NCBI RefSeq assembly: GCF_036170895.1
Contig: NZ_CP108036.1
Coordinates: forward strand, 496,001-560,000
Reading direction: 5' to 3'
DNA length: 64,000 bases
From: Streptomyces erythrochromogenes
GTDB lineage: Bacteria; Actinomycetota; Actinomycetes; Streptomycetales; Streptomycetaceae
Shown: positions 7,559-16,503 of the stretch, in pieces
How positions within the stretch are numbered: the stretch's first letter is position 1
Layout: each line of letters begins with the position of its first letter
Made by a program: the position numbers and the translations under genes
The notes under the pieces: model-generated
Databases searched by the model: none
What the model saw: the letters and a program-made list of their open reading frames with translations, nothing else
Told to the model about the DNA's origin: nothing

Positions 7559-8749
7559 TCAGATGCCGTCCGTGAACAGCAGCCGGTTGGGGGTGCCGCC
7601 ACCGGTCCCGGTCAGGAGGTCCTTGGTGGACGTCTCCACGAGCCACCCGGCGACGTCCTCGGGGGTGGCCGCCGGGTGGGCCGCCTTGTAAAGGGCGGCC
7701 GTTCCGGTGACGTGCGGGGCGGCCATGGAGGTGCCGTCCAAGACGACGGTGTCCCCGCCGAGCAGCGCGGAGTCGATCTGCTCGCCGGGGGCGTGGATCT
7801 CGACGCACGCGCCCCGGTTGGAGAAGGCGGACTGCTCGTCGCGCCGGTTGCTCGCGGCCACCGTCACCACCCGGTCCGCCGAGGCCGGGGAGACCGCGCA
7901 GGCGTCGGCCGCGGAGTTGCCAGCCGCGATGACCGGCAGGGTGCCCGCCGCGGCCACGGCGGTCGCCGCCCGGTTCACGGCGTCGGAACGGCCGCCGCCC
8001 AGGGAGACGTTCAGGACGGCCGGCTGCCTGGCGTTCGCCGCCACCCAGTCGAGTCCGGCGACGACCGCCGAGTAGTCGCCCCGGCCGTCACAGCCGAGTA
8101 CGCGGACGCTGACCAGGCGCACGGCGCGTGCGACCCCGTACGTCCGGCCGCCGACGGTGCCCGCGACGTGGGTGCCGTGGCCCTCGCAGTCCTGGCCGCC
8201 ACCTCCGTCCCCGACGGCGTCGAAGCCGGGCTCGGCGCGGCCCTCGAACTCGGGGTGGGCGTAGTCGATCCCGGTGTCGAGGATGTAGGCGGTCACGCCG
8301 GCGCCGTCGCCGCCGGTGGTGAAGTCGCCGTCGAGCGGGAGGGCCCGCTGGTCGATGCGGTCCAGACCCCAGGTCGGTGCGGGAGCCCTGGAGGCGGACG
8401 GTGCCACCGGGCCGGGCGGCGTCGGCGGTGCGGAGACTTCCGCGTCCGACTCCACCGAGCGCACTCCGGGGGTGGTGCGGACCTCCTCCAGCTGCCCCGG
8501 GGTCAGCGGCACCGCGAAGCCGTTCATCGCGGACCCGTAGACGAAGGTGGGCTCCAGCCCGAGCCGTTCCGCGAGCCCGTCGGCGTCCACGCCCTCGTCG
8601 AGGCTGACGATGTACCTGCCGGGGACGGCGGCGGCGGACGTGAAGAGCGGAGCCCGTACGGGTTCCGGAACGTCCGCGGCCGCGGCGCCGACGAGTGCGG
8701 GGGCCGCCGCGATCAGGGCCGCGGCGGTCAGACGTACGAGCAGGCGCAT
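7559..8749 (-). CDS. secreted S8 subtilisin-family serine protease
   Basis: A 396-aa preproprotease. Residues 1-25 are a Sec signal peptide (LLVRLTAAALIAAAPALVGAAAA); about 42-105 form an inhibitor I9 propeptide (VPGRYIVSLDEG, then FAVPLTPGQLEEV and VRSVESDAEV). The catalytic domain follows with Asp158 (YILDTGID), His191 (GHGTHVAGTVGG), oxyanion Asn278 (AAGNSA) and Ser341 (DGTSMAAPHVTG), so the full triad is present. The length and order match the proteinase K-like secreted proteases of Streptomyces, with two candidate disulfide Cys pairs. The start at 8749 is backed by GGAG upstream and by the signal peptide. It stands alone, convergent with the carboxypeptidase and followed by a strong terminator. 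Likely role: extracellular protein degradation. Confidence 0.93.
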   Translation of the reverse strand: MRLLVRLTAAALIAAAPALVGAAAADVPEPVRAPLFTSAAAVPGRYIVSLDEGVDADGLAERLGLEPTFVYGSAMNGFAVPLTPGQLEEVRTTPGVRSVESDAEVSAPPTPPGPVAPSASRAPAPTWGLDRIDQRALPLDGDFTTGGDGAGVTAYILDTGIDYAHPEFEGRAEPGFDAVGDGGGGQDCEGHGTHVAGTVGGRTYGVARAVRLVSVRVLGCDGRGDYSAVVAGLDWVAANARQPAVLNVSLGGGRSDAVNRAATAVAAAGTLPVIAAGNSAADACAVSPASADRVVTVAASNRRDEQSAFSNRGACVEIHAPGEQIDSALLGGDTVVLDGTSMAAPHVTGTAALYKAAHPAATPEDVAGWLVETSTKDLLTGTGGGTPNRLLFTDGI

Positions 8750-8900
8750 GGAGGTACTCCCCGGGAGGTCGGCGGTCGTCAGGAGACGGTCGCGTCCTCG
8801 CCGGTGCTCGGTCGCGGCCTCCCTCTCCTTCGGACGGCGCCAGGGAGGGCTTGAGGGGCACGTCCTCACATGGCCCAGCCCCCCGGACCCGGCGGCGGGC

Positions 8901-8932
8901 GGGGCGGTCACGGCAGGTGCCGTGACCGCCCC
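8901..8932. terminator. perfect hairpin downstream of the VWA operon
   Basis: GGGGCGGTCACGGCA (8901-8915) and its exact complement (8918-8932) form a 15-bp stem with a 2-base loop. It lies in the 260-base gap between the stop of the 268-aa exported protein (9010, minus strand) and the subtilase start, so it probably ends the VWA operon and shields the protease promoter. Confidence 0.8.
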
Positions 8933-8951
8933 CGCGACCGCGCGCCGCTGC

Positions 8952-8971
8952 CTCCCGCCCCGGGGCGGGAG
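8952..8971. terminator. 20-bp perfect palindrome next to the previous hairpin
   Basis: CTCCCGCCCCGGGGCGGGAG is fully self-complementary and sits 20 bases from the 8901-8932 hairpin, nearer to the VWA operon's 3' end. The two together look like a double terminator; an operator for the protease gene is less likely because it is about 200 bases from its start. Confidence 0.6.
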
Positions 8972-9009
8972 ACCGGCCGGGGAGCCGGGCAAGGCTCCGG
9001 CAGGCCGGG

Positions 9010-9816
9010 TCAGGCGCCGGGCGGCACCCGGGACGGGCGGCCCGTGCCGCGCGTCAGGGAGTACCCGAAGATGCCCGCGAGGGCACCGAGCACTCCGCCG
9101 ACCGCCGTCCAGAGCCATCGGTCCGACCACCAGCCGCCGGACCAGCCGTCCTCCGGCTCGCGCAGGGAGCCGGTCACCGTGCCGGCGACCAGCGGGGTGG
9201 CGAGGGCCCCGTCCACCGCGAAGGCGCCGCCCTCCTCCTGTACGTCGGCCTCGACGGCCGCGCGCACCGGCAGGCCGAGGTCCTCCTCCGGCAGGTCCAC
9301 GACCGTCAGACGGACGTAGTAGCTGCCCGGCAGCGGGTCGTTGGCCCACGGCTCCGCGCCGGCGCGGACCGTGCGCAGGGTGCAGGACAGTTCGACCGAG
9401 GCGGCCTCCTTGGCCGCCGCCCTACTCTGCATGCCGTACGTGCAGGCCTGCCGGCGGCGGAGTCCGTCGTACACGTCGAGCTGCCAGGTCGAGGCGCCGT
9501 GCCGGGCGGCGGACTCGGGCAGGGTGAGGTTGGCCTTCACGGTGACGCGCTGCTGCGCGTCGACCGGAAGGACCCAGTACAGGTAGTCGCCGCTGGAGGC
9601 GCCGGCCGTAGCCTTCTGGCCGGGCCGGAACGGCGTGGCGGTGCGGAAGCTCGTGCCCGCCTCGGTCGGGGCGGCTTCGGCGCCGGCCCCGCCCTTGCCG
9701 GTGGTGGCGCTCGGCGAGGGGGTGTCCGCGGAGGCCGTACCCGCGGCCGTACCGGCCACCGCGAGGGCGGCGGCCGCCGCGAGCAGGCCCGCGGTCAGTC
9801 TGCGTACGGTACGCAT
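9010..9816 (-). CDS. exported membrane-anchored protein, partner of the VWA protein
   Basis: A 268-aa protein with a signal peptide (residues 1-31, LLAAAAALAVAGTAAGTASA) and a C-terminal transmembrane helix (WTAVGGVLGALAGIFGYSL) followed by a short basic tail, so the bulk faces outside. The exported region begins with a low-complexity stretch, then TPFRPGQKATAGASSGDYLYWVLPVDAQQRV and later SYYVRLTVVDLP, resembling a beta-sandwich of the kind seen in PPC-type domains. Two Cys in the middle may pair. Its start overlaps the VWA stop by one base (TGATG), so the two are translationally coupled and likely work together at the outer face of the membrane. I do not recognise a named family. Confidence 0.7.
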   Translation of the reverse strand: MRTVRRLTAGLLAAAAALAVAGTAAGTASADTPSPSATTGKGGAGAEAAPTEAGTSFRTATPFRPGQKATAGASSGDYLYWVLPVDAQQRVTVKANLTLPESAARHGASTWQLDVYDGLRRRQACTYGMQSRAAAKEAASVELSCTLRTVRAGAEPWANDPLPGSYYVRLTVVDLPEEDLGLPVRAAVEADVQEEGGAFAVDGALATPLVAGTVTGSLREPEDGWSGGWWSDRWLWTAVGGVLGALAGIFGYSLTRGTGRPSRVPPGA

Positions 9817-11099
9817 CAGTTGGTCCTCCAGACGGAGATGCGCCAGCGCGAGATCCATCCCCACACGAGTCCGGCCAGGAGTCCGGCCAGTACCAGCACG
9901 GCCAGCGTCCACCAGCCGCGCCCGAGGCCGAAGGCCGCGGCGTCGGAGGCGTCGTCGGGGCCGTCCACCAGGTCGATGGTCAGCTCGACGGGCATGCCGG
10001 GGGTGGTCTTGACGGAAGCGGGGGCGGAGAAGGAGTTGCTGACCTGGAGGCAGACGGTCTCCGCCGCGGGCTTCGCGTCGGTGTCGGAGTCGGCGTCGTC
10101 GATCTCGGCCTTGGGGTAGCGCAGGCCGGTGGAGAGGACGTCGGTGCGGCCGTCGCCGGCCTCGGAGCCGCGTACGATCTCCCGCCCGTGGACGGTCGTG
10201 GCGCGCAGCATGACGCCGTAGTCGTTGTTGACGGCTCTGTCGGCGCCGATGCTCACCGAGGCGCGCAGCTCCTGGCCGGGCAGGACGTCCACCCGGTACC
10301 AGCGGTGCTCGCCGAAGGTCTCGCGGTCGCTGTAGAGACCGGCCTTCAGCTGCGGGGCGCCCGCGCACTGCTTCGCGCCCTCGGTCGCCACCGGGTTGAC
10401 GACCGGGTCGGCGGCCCGGTCGACGAGTTGGCGGACCCTGCCGGAGAGTTCGGCCTTGTGCTGGACGGAGGTGTAGGTACCGCCGGTGGCCTCGGCGATG
10501 CAGGTCAGCTGGGCCCGGGTCTTGGCGTCCGGGACCAGGCCGAGGGTGTCGATGACCAGGTGGATGCCCTTGGCCGCGATGTCGCGGGCCACTTCACACG
10601 GGTCGAGCGGGGCGCAGGTGTCCTCGCCGTCCGTGATGAGGACGATCCGCTTGGTGGCGTTGCCGCCCTCCAGGTCCTGGGCGGCGCCGAGCAGGGCCGG
10701 TCCGATGGGGGTCCAGCCGGTCGGGGCGAGGGTCGCGACGGCGGTCTTGGCCTCGGTCCGGTCCAGGGGTCCGACCTTGTAGAGCTGCTTGGTGTCCTTG
10801 CAGCCGAGCGTGCGGTCGTCACCGGCGTAGTCGGCGCCGAGGGTCCGTATGCCGAGCTGGACTTCGGCGGGTACGGCGTCGATGACCTCGTTGAAAGCCT
10901 GCTTCGCGGCGGCCATGCGGGACCCGCCGTCGATGTCGTTGGCCCGCATGGAGCCGCTGACGTCCAGGACGAGGTCGACCTTGGGGGGTTCCTTCGCCGC
11001 CGGTCCGTCGGCGGCCGTGGCGCTCGCCGGGAAGAGCCCGACGGCCAGTGCGGCGAACAGGCCGCAGGCCCTGGCCGCGAGCCGTTTTCTTGTGATCAT
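9816..11099 (-). CDS. membrane-anchored extracellular VWA-domain protein
   Basis: A 427-aa protein with a signal peptide (residues 1-30) and a VWA domain from about residue 40 to 235: the MIDAS motif DVSGSM (from Asp46), GWTPIGPALLGAA carrying the metal-binding Thr, and LITDGEDTC with the Asp. Cys pairs within the domain suit an exported protein. A second beta-rich domain (WYRVDVLPGQELRASVSI) resembles the one in the downstream gene, and a C-terminal helix (WWTLAVLVLAGLLAGLVWGWI, about 395-420) anchors it with a short cytoplasmic tail. VWA domains bind protein ligands through Mg2+; the ligand is unknown. It is coupled to the 268-aa gene. Confidence 0.85.
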   Translation of the reverse strand: MITRKRLAARACGLFAALAVGLFPASATAADGPAAKEPPKVDLVLDVSGSMRANDIDGGSRMAAAKQAFNEVIDAVPAEVQLGIRTLGADYAGDDRTLGCKDTKQLYKVGPLDRTEAKTAVATLAPTGWTPIGPALLGAAQDLEGGNATKRIVLITDGEDTCAPLDPCEVARDIAAKGIHLVIDTLGLVPDAKTRAQLTCIAEATGGTYTSVQHKAELSGRVRQLVDRAADPVVNPVATEGAKQCAGAPQLKAGLYSDRETFGEHRWYRVDVLPGQELRASVSIGADRAVNNDYGVMLRATTVHGREIVRGSEAGDGRTDVLSTGLRYPKAEIDDADSDTDAKPAAETVCLQVSNSFSAPASVKTTPGMPVELTIDLVDGPDDASDAAAFGLGRGWWTLAVLVLAGLLAGLVWGWISRWRISVWRTN

Positions 11100-11205
11100 C
11101 GCCGGATCGTATTGAGGATCGTCCGGCAATCCAAAACACGGGGGTTCCGGCGGGCCGGTGGATATCCGCAGGCGTGCGGCGGAGCCTCCGGCCCAGGGTG
11201 CCCGG

Positions 11206-11571
11206 ATGAGTAGTCGTACCTTCCCAATCACCGTCCGCGGCGCGTTCGACGGCCTGACCGACGGCCAGCGGGCCGAGCTGCTCGGAGCCGCGCCCGAGCA
11301 CGACATGCTGCGTGCGGAGTCCACCGCCGAGGGGCACCTCGCGTACGACCTGGCGGGCCGCCCCTTCTTCACCTTCCGCTTCCTGGACTCGGGCGGGGCG
11401 GAGGACGACGTCCTCGACGCGACGGCCCGCGCGGAGCCGGCTGCGGAGGGCTGGCTGGCGGAGCGCGGGTACGGCTGCAAGCAGCTGCGTTCGCAGGCGC
11501 AGGACCTGTCGCCGGCTCGGCCGGGCGAGCGGCAGCGGCGGGAGGCCGCGCGCGCCGAAGCGCAGGACTGA
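11206..11571 (+). CDS. DUF6204 family protein
   Basis: A 121-aa soluble protein starting MSSRTFPITVRGAFDGLTDGQ, continuing with LGAAPEHDMLRAESTAEGHLAYD and FFTFRFLD. This series is the pattern of DUF6204, a small Streptomyces family of unknown role. The last 25 residues are a charged tail (ARPGERQRREAARAEAQD). An in-frame start at 11158 would add 16 residues of atypical composition, so ATG 11206 is used. It is divergent from the VWA operon and convergent with the flavin monooxygenase. Confidence 0.75.
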   Translation: MSSRTFPITVRGAFDGLTDGQRAELLGAAPEHDMLRAESTAEGHLAYDLAGRPFFTFRFLDSGGAEDDVLDATARAEPAAEGWLAERGYGCKQLRSQAQDLSPARPGERQRREAARAEAQD

Positions 11572-11644
11572 CGAGGACGTGCTCCTCACCGGAAACACGG
11601 TTCTGACCGGAACACGGCTCCGACCGGGACGCGGTTGCGACCGG

Positions 11645-13279
11645 TCAGGGCCGGGTGTCCGGGGCGAAGACGGTCGCGAGGTGAGCGGCCAGCCGCTCGC
11701 GGTCCGGCGGGGAGAGGCGGGCGCCGAGGTATCCGTCAGGGCGGACCAGGAACGCGGTCGGCTGCTGGGCGGCGTAGAGGCGGGCGAACTCGCCGCCGGT
11801 GTCGTGGTACGCGGGGAGTACGGCCGGGCCCGCCGGGGCGTCGGGCGGGGTGTCGGCCGGCAGGACGACGCACGTCTCGACCCGGCCGCCGGAGGACTCC
11901 CGCGCCGTGCGGGCGAGTTCGTCGAGGCCGGTCCCGTACAGCAGCAGGACGTGTTCGCGTTCGCGCAGCAGGTCGCCGAGGCGCAGCGGGACGGCGGCGA
12001 TCGGCGAGGTGAGGCCGCCGCAGTCGGGGGCCCGGTCGCCCGGGCGGGGTCCGGGGCCCTCGCCGGGCGGGTCGACGGCGGGGCTTCCGCGGTAGCCGAC
12101 GAGCAGTTGGGCCTCGCGCAGGATCAGGGTGTCGGCGTCCTCGGGGTCGGACTGGACCCCTTGGGCGGAGGCGTGGCGCACCGTGCGGCCGACGACCTCC
12201 TCGCCGACGGGCCGGCGTTCGGCGTCGTAGCTGGGCAGGAGGCCGGGGTGGGCGGCGCCGTCGACTGCCAGGGCGAGCTTCCACGCCAGGTTCCAGGCGT
12301 CCTGGATACCGGTGTTCATGCCCTGGGCGCCGGTCGGCGGGTGGATGTGCGCGGCGTCGCCGGCGATGAAGACCCGGCCGTGCCCGTACCGGTCCACGAT
12401 CCGGTGGCTGATGCGGAAGACGGACGACCAGCGGATGTTCGAGGCGGTGGTGGGGGTCGGCGAGAGCCGGTTCAGGACGGTCTGGATGTCTGCCAGTTCC
12501 GGTACCCGGCCGCCCTGGAGGCCGTGGGCGACACCGTCGGCGGCGGCCTGTTCCGCGGTGGACAGTTCGGGCGGCACCTTCATGGACATCCGGTAGCGGC
12601 CGCGGCCCGGCAGCGGGATGCACACGAGTACGTCGTCCACGGCGCCGGCGGCGTCCAGGTGCATGGCGCGCAGGGAGTACCCGTACGGCAGGTCCCAGTC
12701 GGCCTCGACGTCGGCGAGCATGTACTCCTCGGGGAAGGCGCCGCCCTCGAAGGAGAGCCCGAGGCCTTTGCGGACGATGCTGTGGGCGCCGTCGCAGCCC
12801 ACCAGGTAGCGGGTGCGCAGTTCCTCCTCGGCGCCGGAGGGGGTGCGGAGCCGGCTGGTGACGCCGTCGGAGTCCTGGCTGAACGACACCAGTTCGGTGC
12901 CGCGTTCGACCGCGGTGCCCCAGCGGGCCAGGTGCTCGTCGAGGATGCGCTCGGTCTCGTACTGGGGCAGTGCCGCGAAGCGGTAGGGCACTTCGGGCGG
13001 TAGGACGAGGTCGATGCGGGGCCGCTCGGCGCCGTTGACGTACGTGAGCTGGCCGCGCAGGGGGACGGCCGCGTCCAGTACGGCGCGGACCATCCCCATG
13101 CGGTCCCAGATCTCGAGGGTGCGCGGCTGGATGCCCACGGCCTTCGCGTACGGCAGGCGGGCGGGGAGCCGGTCGACGATCCGGCAGGAGACCCCGCGCC
13201 GGCGGAGTTCGGTGGCGGCGGTCAGCCCGATGGGGCCGGCGCCGACGACCAGTACGTCCGTCGTGTTGCGTTGCGCCAC
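11645..13279 (-). CDS. class A FAD-dependent aromatic monooxygenase
   Basis: A 544-aa flavoprotein hydroxylase of the p-hydroxybenzoate hydroxylase class, using NAD(P)H and O2 to hydroxylate an aromatic or polyketide substrate. The ADP-binding motif VVGAGPIGLTAATELRRRG starts near residue 10; the second motif LVGCDGAHSIVRKGL (about 155) and the FAD-ribityl motif FIAGDAAHIHPPTGAQGMN (about 280) are complete. The C-terminal 120 residues form the thioredoxin-like domain of this group and end with FLVRPDGYLGARL, as in rifampicin and polyketide monooxygenases. The GTG start at 13279 has GGGAG upstream. Its neighbours (ohr/ohrR) do not point to a pathway, so detoxification is as likely as biosynthesis. 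Confidence 0.9.
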   Translation of the reverse strand: MAQRNTTDVLVVGAGPIGLTAATELRRRGVSCRIVDRLPARLPYAKAVGIQPRTLEIWDRMGMVRAVLDAAVPLRGQLTYVNGAERPRIDLVLPPEVPYRFAALPQYETERILDEHLARWGTAVERGTELVSFSQDSDGVTSRLRTPSGAEEELRTRYLVGCDGAHSIVRKGLGLSFEGGAFPEEYMLADVEADWDLPYGYSLRAMHLDAAGAVDDVLVCIPLPGRGRYRMSMKVPPELSTAEQAAADGVAHGLQGGRVPELADIQTVLNRLSPTPTTASNIRWSSVFRISHRIVDRYGHGRVFIAGDAAHIHPPTGAQGMNTGIQDAWNLAWKLALAVDGAAHPGLLPSYDAERRPVGEEVVGRTVRHASAQGVQSDPEDADTLILREAQLLVGYRGSPAVDPPGEGPGPRPGDRAPDCGGLTSPIAAVPLRLGDLLREREHVLLLYGTGLDELARTARESSGGRVETCVVLPADTPPDAPAGPAVLPAYHDTGGEFARLYAAQQPTAFLVRPDGYLGARLSPPDRERLAAHLATVFAPDTRP

Positions 13280-13383
13280 TGGCGTCTCCCGGCGTGCGGC
13301 CCCCGTCGGAGTCGGTCTGACCCCATGGTGGCCGTCCGCCGGGCCTCCGGCATCTCCGCCGGATCTGCGCCACTCGGCCTTCG

Positions 13384-13794
<411 letters not shown>

Positions 13795-13865
13795 GAGAGT
13801 TCCTCTCGCAGAAATGAACCGTGGCGGCGGCCGGTGGTCGACCGCGCTGCACCAGTAGAGCACGC

Positions 13866-13886
13866 AATTCAGTTGTGCACAATTCA
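13866..13886. promoter_or_regulatory. candidate OhrR operator between ohr and ohrR
   Basis: The palindrome TTGTGCACAA (13873-13882) is flanked by direct copies of AATTCA (13866-13871 and 13881-13886). It is the only A/T-rich stretch in the gap and resembles the AATT/TTGTA-type dyads bound by OhrR in other bacteria. Its place between divergent genes suits control of both. Confidence 0.7.
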
Positions 13887-13922
13887 ATGCCCTTCAAGTT
13901 CTTCCCGGGTACACTGGCCGAC

Positions 13923-14429
13923 ATGACCGAGCAGCCCACCGCGACCCGCTCCGACCAGGACTTCCTGCGCCTGGACGGCCAGATCTGCTTCGCGCTGAAC
14001 GCAGCGAGCCGCGCCTTCGGCGGCCTCTACCGCGTGGTCCTCAAGGACCTGGGGCTCACCTACCCGCAGTACCTGGTGATGCTGGTGCTGTGGGAGCACG
14101 GCGAGATGCCGGTCAAGGAGATCGGACAGCACCTGCGGCTGGACTCGGGCACCCTGTCCCCGCTGCTCAAGCGGCTGGAGGCGGCCGGACTGGTCCGCCG
14201 GGAGCGCAGCACCGAGGACGAGCGCTCCGTGCGCGCCCACCTGACCGAGGAGGGCGCGGCGCTGCGCGCCCGCGCGGTCGAGGTGCCGCGGCGGATCGCG
14301 GCGGCCACCGGCTTCGAGCTCGCCGAGGTCGTCGACCTCCAGGACCGCCTGAGCCGGCTGACGGCCGCATTGGACGCCGCCGTACCCCTGGAGGAGGCCC
14401 GGGAGACCCAGGAGCCGCGGGAGGCGTAG
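13923..14429 (+). CDS. ohrR: OhrR, MarR-family peroxide-sensing repressor
   Basis: A 168-aa MarR-family regulator. The sensing cysteine of OhrR is seen as Cys22 in GQICFALNAASRA, followed by the Tyr-containing TYPQYLVMLVLW segment and the winged helix (VKEIGQHLRLDSGTLSPLLKRLEAAGLV, then RERSTEDERSVRAHLT). Only this one Cys is evident in the protein, fitting the one-Cys class that is inactivated by mixed disulfide or overoxidation. ATG 13923 has no clear Shine-Dalgarno; TACACT at 13910-13915 could be the -10 of a leaderless transcript. A 25-residue Glu/Arg-rich tail follows the dimerisation helices. Repressor of ohr and probably itself. Confidence 0.93.
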   Translation: MTEQPTATRSDQDFLRLDGQICFALNAASRAFGGLYRVVLKDLGLTYPQYLVMLVLWEHGEMPVKEIGQHLRLDSGTLSPLLKRLEAAGLVRRERSTEDERSVRAHLTEEGAALRARAVEVPRRIAAATGFELAEVVDLQDRLSRLTAALDAAVPLEEARETQEPREA

Positions 14430-14481
14430 CCGCCGTCCCCGACGGACACTGGGGCCACCCCGTGACGGCAGGAGGTGGCCG

Positions 14482-15516
14482 ATGGACCCGGCTGCGGCGC
14501 TCGACCGGATCGCGTTCCTGCTGGAGCGCGCACAGGCACCCACCTACCGGGTGCGGGCCTTCCGCACCGCGTCCGCGGTCGTCGTGAGGATGGGCGCGGA
14601 GGAGGTGGCGGCGCGGGCCGCCGCCGGTTCCCTGGAGGCCGTCAAGGGCCTCGGCCCCAAGACGGCCGCGGTCGTGCGGGAGGCACTCGCCGGCGGTGTG
14701 CCGGCGTACCTGCAGGGCTTGGAGGACGAGGCCGCCGCACTCCCGGAGGGCCCCCCGGCCTCGCCGGCCGCCGCCGCGCTGCGGGCGGCGCTGCGCGGGG
14801 ACTGCCACGTGCACTCGGACTGGTCCGACGGCGGCAGCCCGATCGAGGCGATGGGCCGGACGGCCGCCGGTCTGGGCCACGAGTGGGCGGTGCTGACCGA
14901 CCACTCGCCGCGCCTGACCGTCGCACGGGGCCTCTCCCCGGACCGGCTGCGCGAGCAGCTGGACGTGGTGGCCGCGCTCAACGCCACCTGGGCGCCCTTC
15001 CGGCTGCTCACCGGGATCGAGTGCGACATCCTGGACGACGGGTCGCTCGACCAGGAGCCCGATCTGCTGGAACGACTGGATCTCGTCGTCGGCTCGGTGC
15101 ACTCCAAACTGCGGATGGACGCGCCCGCGATGACCCGGCGGATGCTGGCGGCCGTGCGCAACCCGCTGATGGACGTCCTCGGCCACTGCACGGGGCGGCT
15201 GGTCACCGGCCGGACCCGGCCGGAGTCGCAGTTCGACGCCGAGGCGGTGTTCGCGGCCTGCGCGGAGACGGGCACCGCCGTGGAGATCAACAGCCGGCCC
15301 GAACGACTGGACCCGCCGCGGCGGCTGCTGCGGCTGGCCGTGGCGGCCGGGACCTTCTTCGCGATCGACACGGACGCGCACGCCCCGGGCCAGCTGGACT
15401 GGCAGGTCCTCGGCTGCGAACGGGCCGTGGAATGCGGCGTTCCGACGGAGCGCGTCATCAACACCTGGCCGGCCGACCGCCTCCTGACCTGGACCCGCAC
15501 CCGGCGCGCGCCCTGA
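14482..15516 (+). CDS. PHP-domain phosphoesterase with PolX-type N-terminus
   Basis: A 344-aa protein. Residues 1-85 resemble the helical helix-hairpin-helix region of family X DNA polymerases (YRVRAFRTASAVV, then VKGLGPKTAAVVREAL). From residue 105 comes a PHP metal phosphoesterase domain: DCHVHSDWSDGG (107-118), LTDHSPR, GIECDI, VGSVHSK, LGHCTGR and IDTDAHAPGQLD, which supply the usual trinuclear metal ligands. The polymerase palm of bacterial PolX is missing, so this is a PolX-like protein reduced to its first and last parts; a 3' end-processing or phosphatase role is inferred. AGGAGG lies just upstream of the ATG. It is convergent with the ubiA-type gene. Confidence 0.88.
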   Translation: MDPAAALDRIAFLLERAQAPTYRVRAFRTASAVVVRMGAEEVAARAAAGSLEAVKGLGPKTAAVVREALAGGVPAYLQGLEDEAAALPEGPPASPAAAALRAALRGDCHVHSDWSDGGSPIEAMGRTAAGLGHEWAVLTDHSPRLTVARGLSPDRLREQLDVVAALNATWAPFRLLTGIECDILDDGSLDQEPDLLERLDLVVGSVHSKLRMDAPAMTRRMLAAVRNPLMDVLGHCTGRLVTGRTRPESQFDAEAVFAACAETGTAVEINSRPERLDPPRRLLRLAVAAGTFFAIDTDAHAPGQLDWQVLGCERAVECGVPTERVINTWPADRLLTWTRTRRAP

Positions 15517-15580
15517 GCTGCGACGGGGAGGACGAGCCGCGGAATCCGGGGCCTGCGCGTCGCTCCCGGCAGCGCGGCGC

Positions 15581-16477
15581 TCAGGGGCGGAGTTCGGCGG
15601 CCAGCAGGATCACGTCGGCTCCGGCCACCGCCGTCACCGTCAGGAACGGGAGCCGTCCCGCGGGCCTGCGGAGCGCGAGGAGCAGCGCCGTCGCCGTCGC
15701 GCCCAGCAGCACCCAGCCGTACGCCGTCACCCGCCCCGGCGGTCCCGCGACGAGGGCCGCGGTCGAGCCCAGGACGAGCAGCCCGGCCAGCACGGCCGAG
15801 CGCCGGGCGCCGAGCCGCTGCGGCAGCCCGACCACCCCGGTGGCCAGGTCGTCGTCGATGTCGGGCAGGACGTTCGCGAAGTGGGCGCCCGCGCCCAGCA
15901 GCGCCGCGGCCGCCATCAGCCACGGCGGCGGCCAGGGCGCGCCGGGCAGCCCGAGGGTGACGAAGGCCGGCAGCAGGCCGAAGGCCAGGGCGTACGGGGC
16001 CCAGGAGACGACCGTGCCCTTCAGCCGGAGGTTGTACCCCCACGCGGCCGCCACGCCGGCCAGGTGCACGGCGCCGGCGAGCGGACCGGCCGCCAGCGAC
16101 AGCGGCACGCAGAGCAGGAGCGCCGCGCCCGCCGCCCGGGCCACGGCGGCGGCCGACACCGTACCGGCGACCAGCGGCTTGTCCCGTCGGCCCGTGGCCA
16201 GGTCCCGCCCGAGGTCGGCCCGGTCGTTGCACCAGCCCACCGACAGCTGGCCCGCGGCCACCGCCCCCGCGACGAGGAACACCCCCGGCGGGCCGTGCCC
16301 TGCCGCGACCGCCAGGACCGCGGCGAAGAGCGTCACGGCCGCCGCGGGCAGCGGGTGACACGACGCCCCCAGGCCGCCCAGGGCGCGTCCGGCGCGGGCG
16401 GCCCTGGTGGCAGCGCCGACTCCGGCACCATCGGCACTCTCGGCGATCTGCTTGGTTCGCACGGGCACGGGCGACAC
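15581..16477 (-). CDS. UbiA-family prenyltransferase
   Basis: A 298-aa integral membrane prenyltransferase, eight or nine helices, transferring an isoprenoid from its diphosphate to an aromatic or enolic acceptor. The first Asp-rich motif is complete (NDRADLGRD, residues 84-92), and the second is DIDDDLATG near residue 195; both bind Mg2+-diphosphate. The GTG at 16477 is chosen because the first helix starts about 45 residues on and the upstream extension would run into the divergent PKS start; no Shine-Dalgarno is visible. Related Streptomyces proteins include those for menaquinone, but placement beside a type III PKS suggests a role in that pathway. The acceptor is inferred only. Confidence 0.88.
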   Translation of the reverse strand: MSPVPVRTKQIAESADGAGVGAATRAARAGRALGGLGASCHPLPAAAVTLFAAVLAVAAGHGPPGVFLVAGAVAAGQLSVGWCNDRADLGRDLATGRRDKPLVAGTVSAAAVARAAGAALLLCVPLSLAAGPLAGAVHLAGVAAAWGYNLRLKGTVVSWAPYALAFGLLPAFVTLGLPGAPWPPPWLMAAAALLGAGAHFANVLPDIDDDLATGVVGLPQRLGARRSAVLAGLLVLGSTAALVAGPPGRVTAYGWVLLGATATALLLALRRPAGRLPFLTVTAVAGADVILLAAELRP

Positions 16478-16503
16478 GCTATGCGGCGCCGCGCCCGAAT
16501 CGG

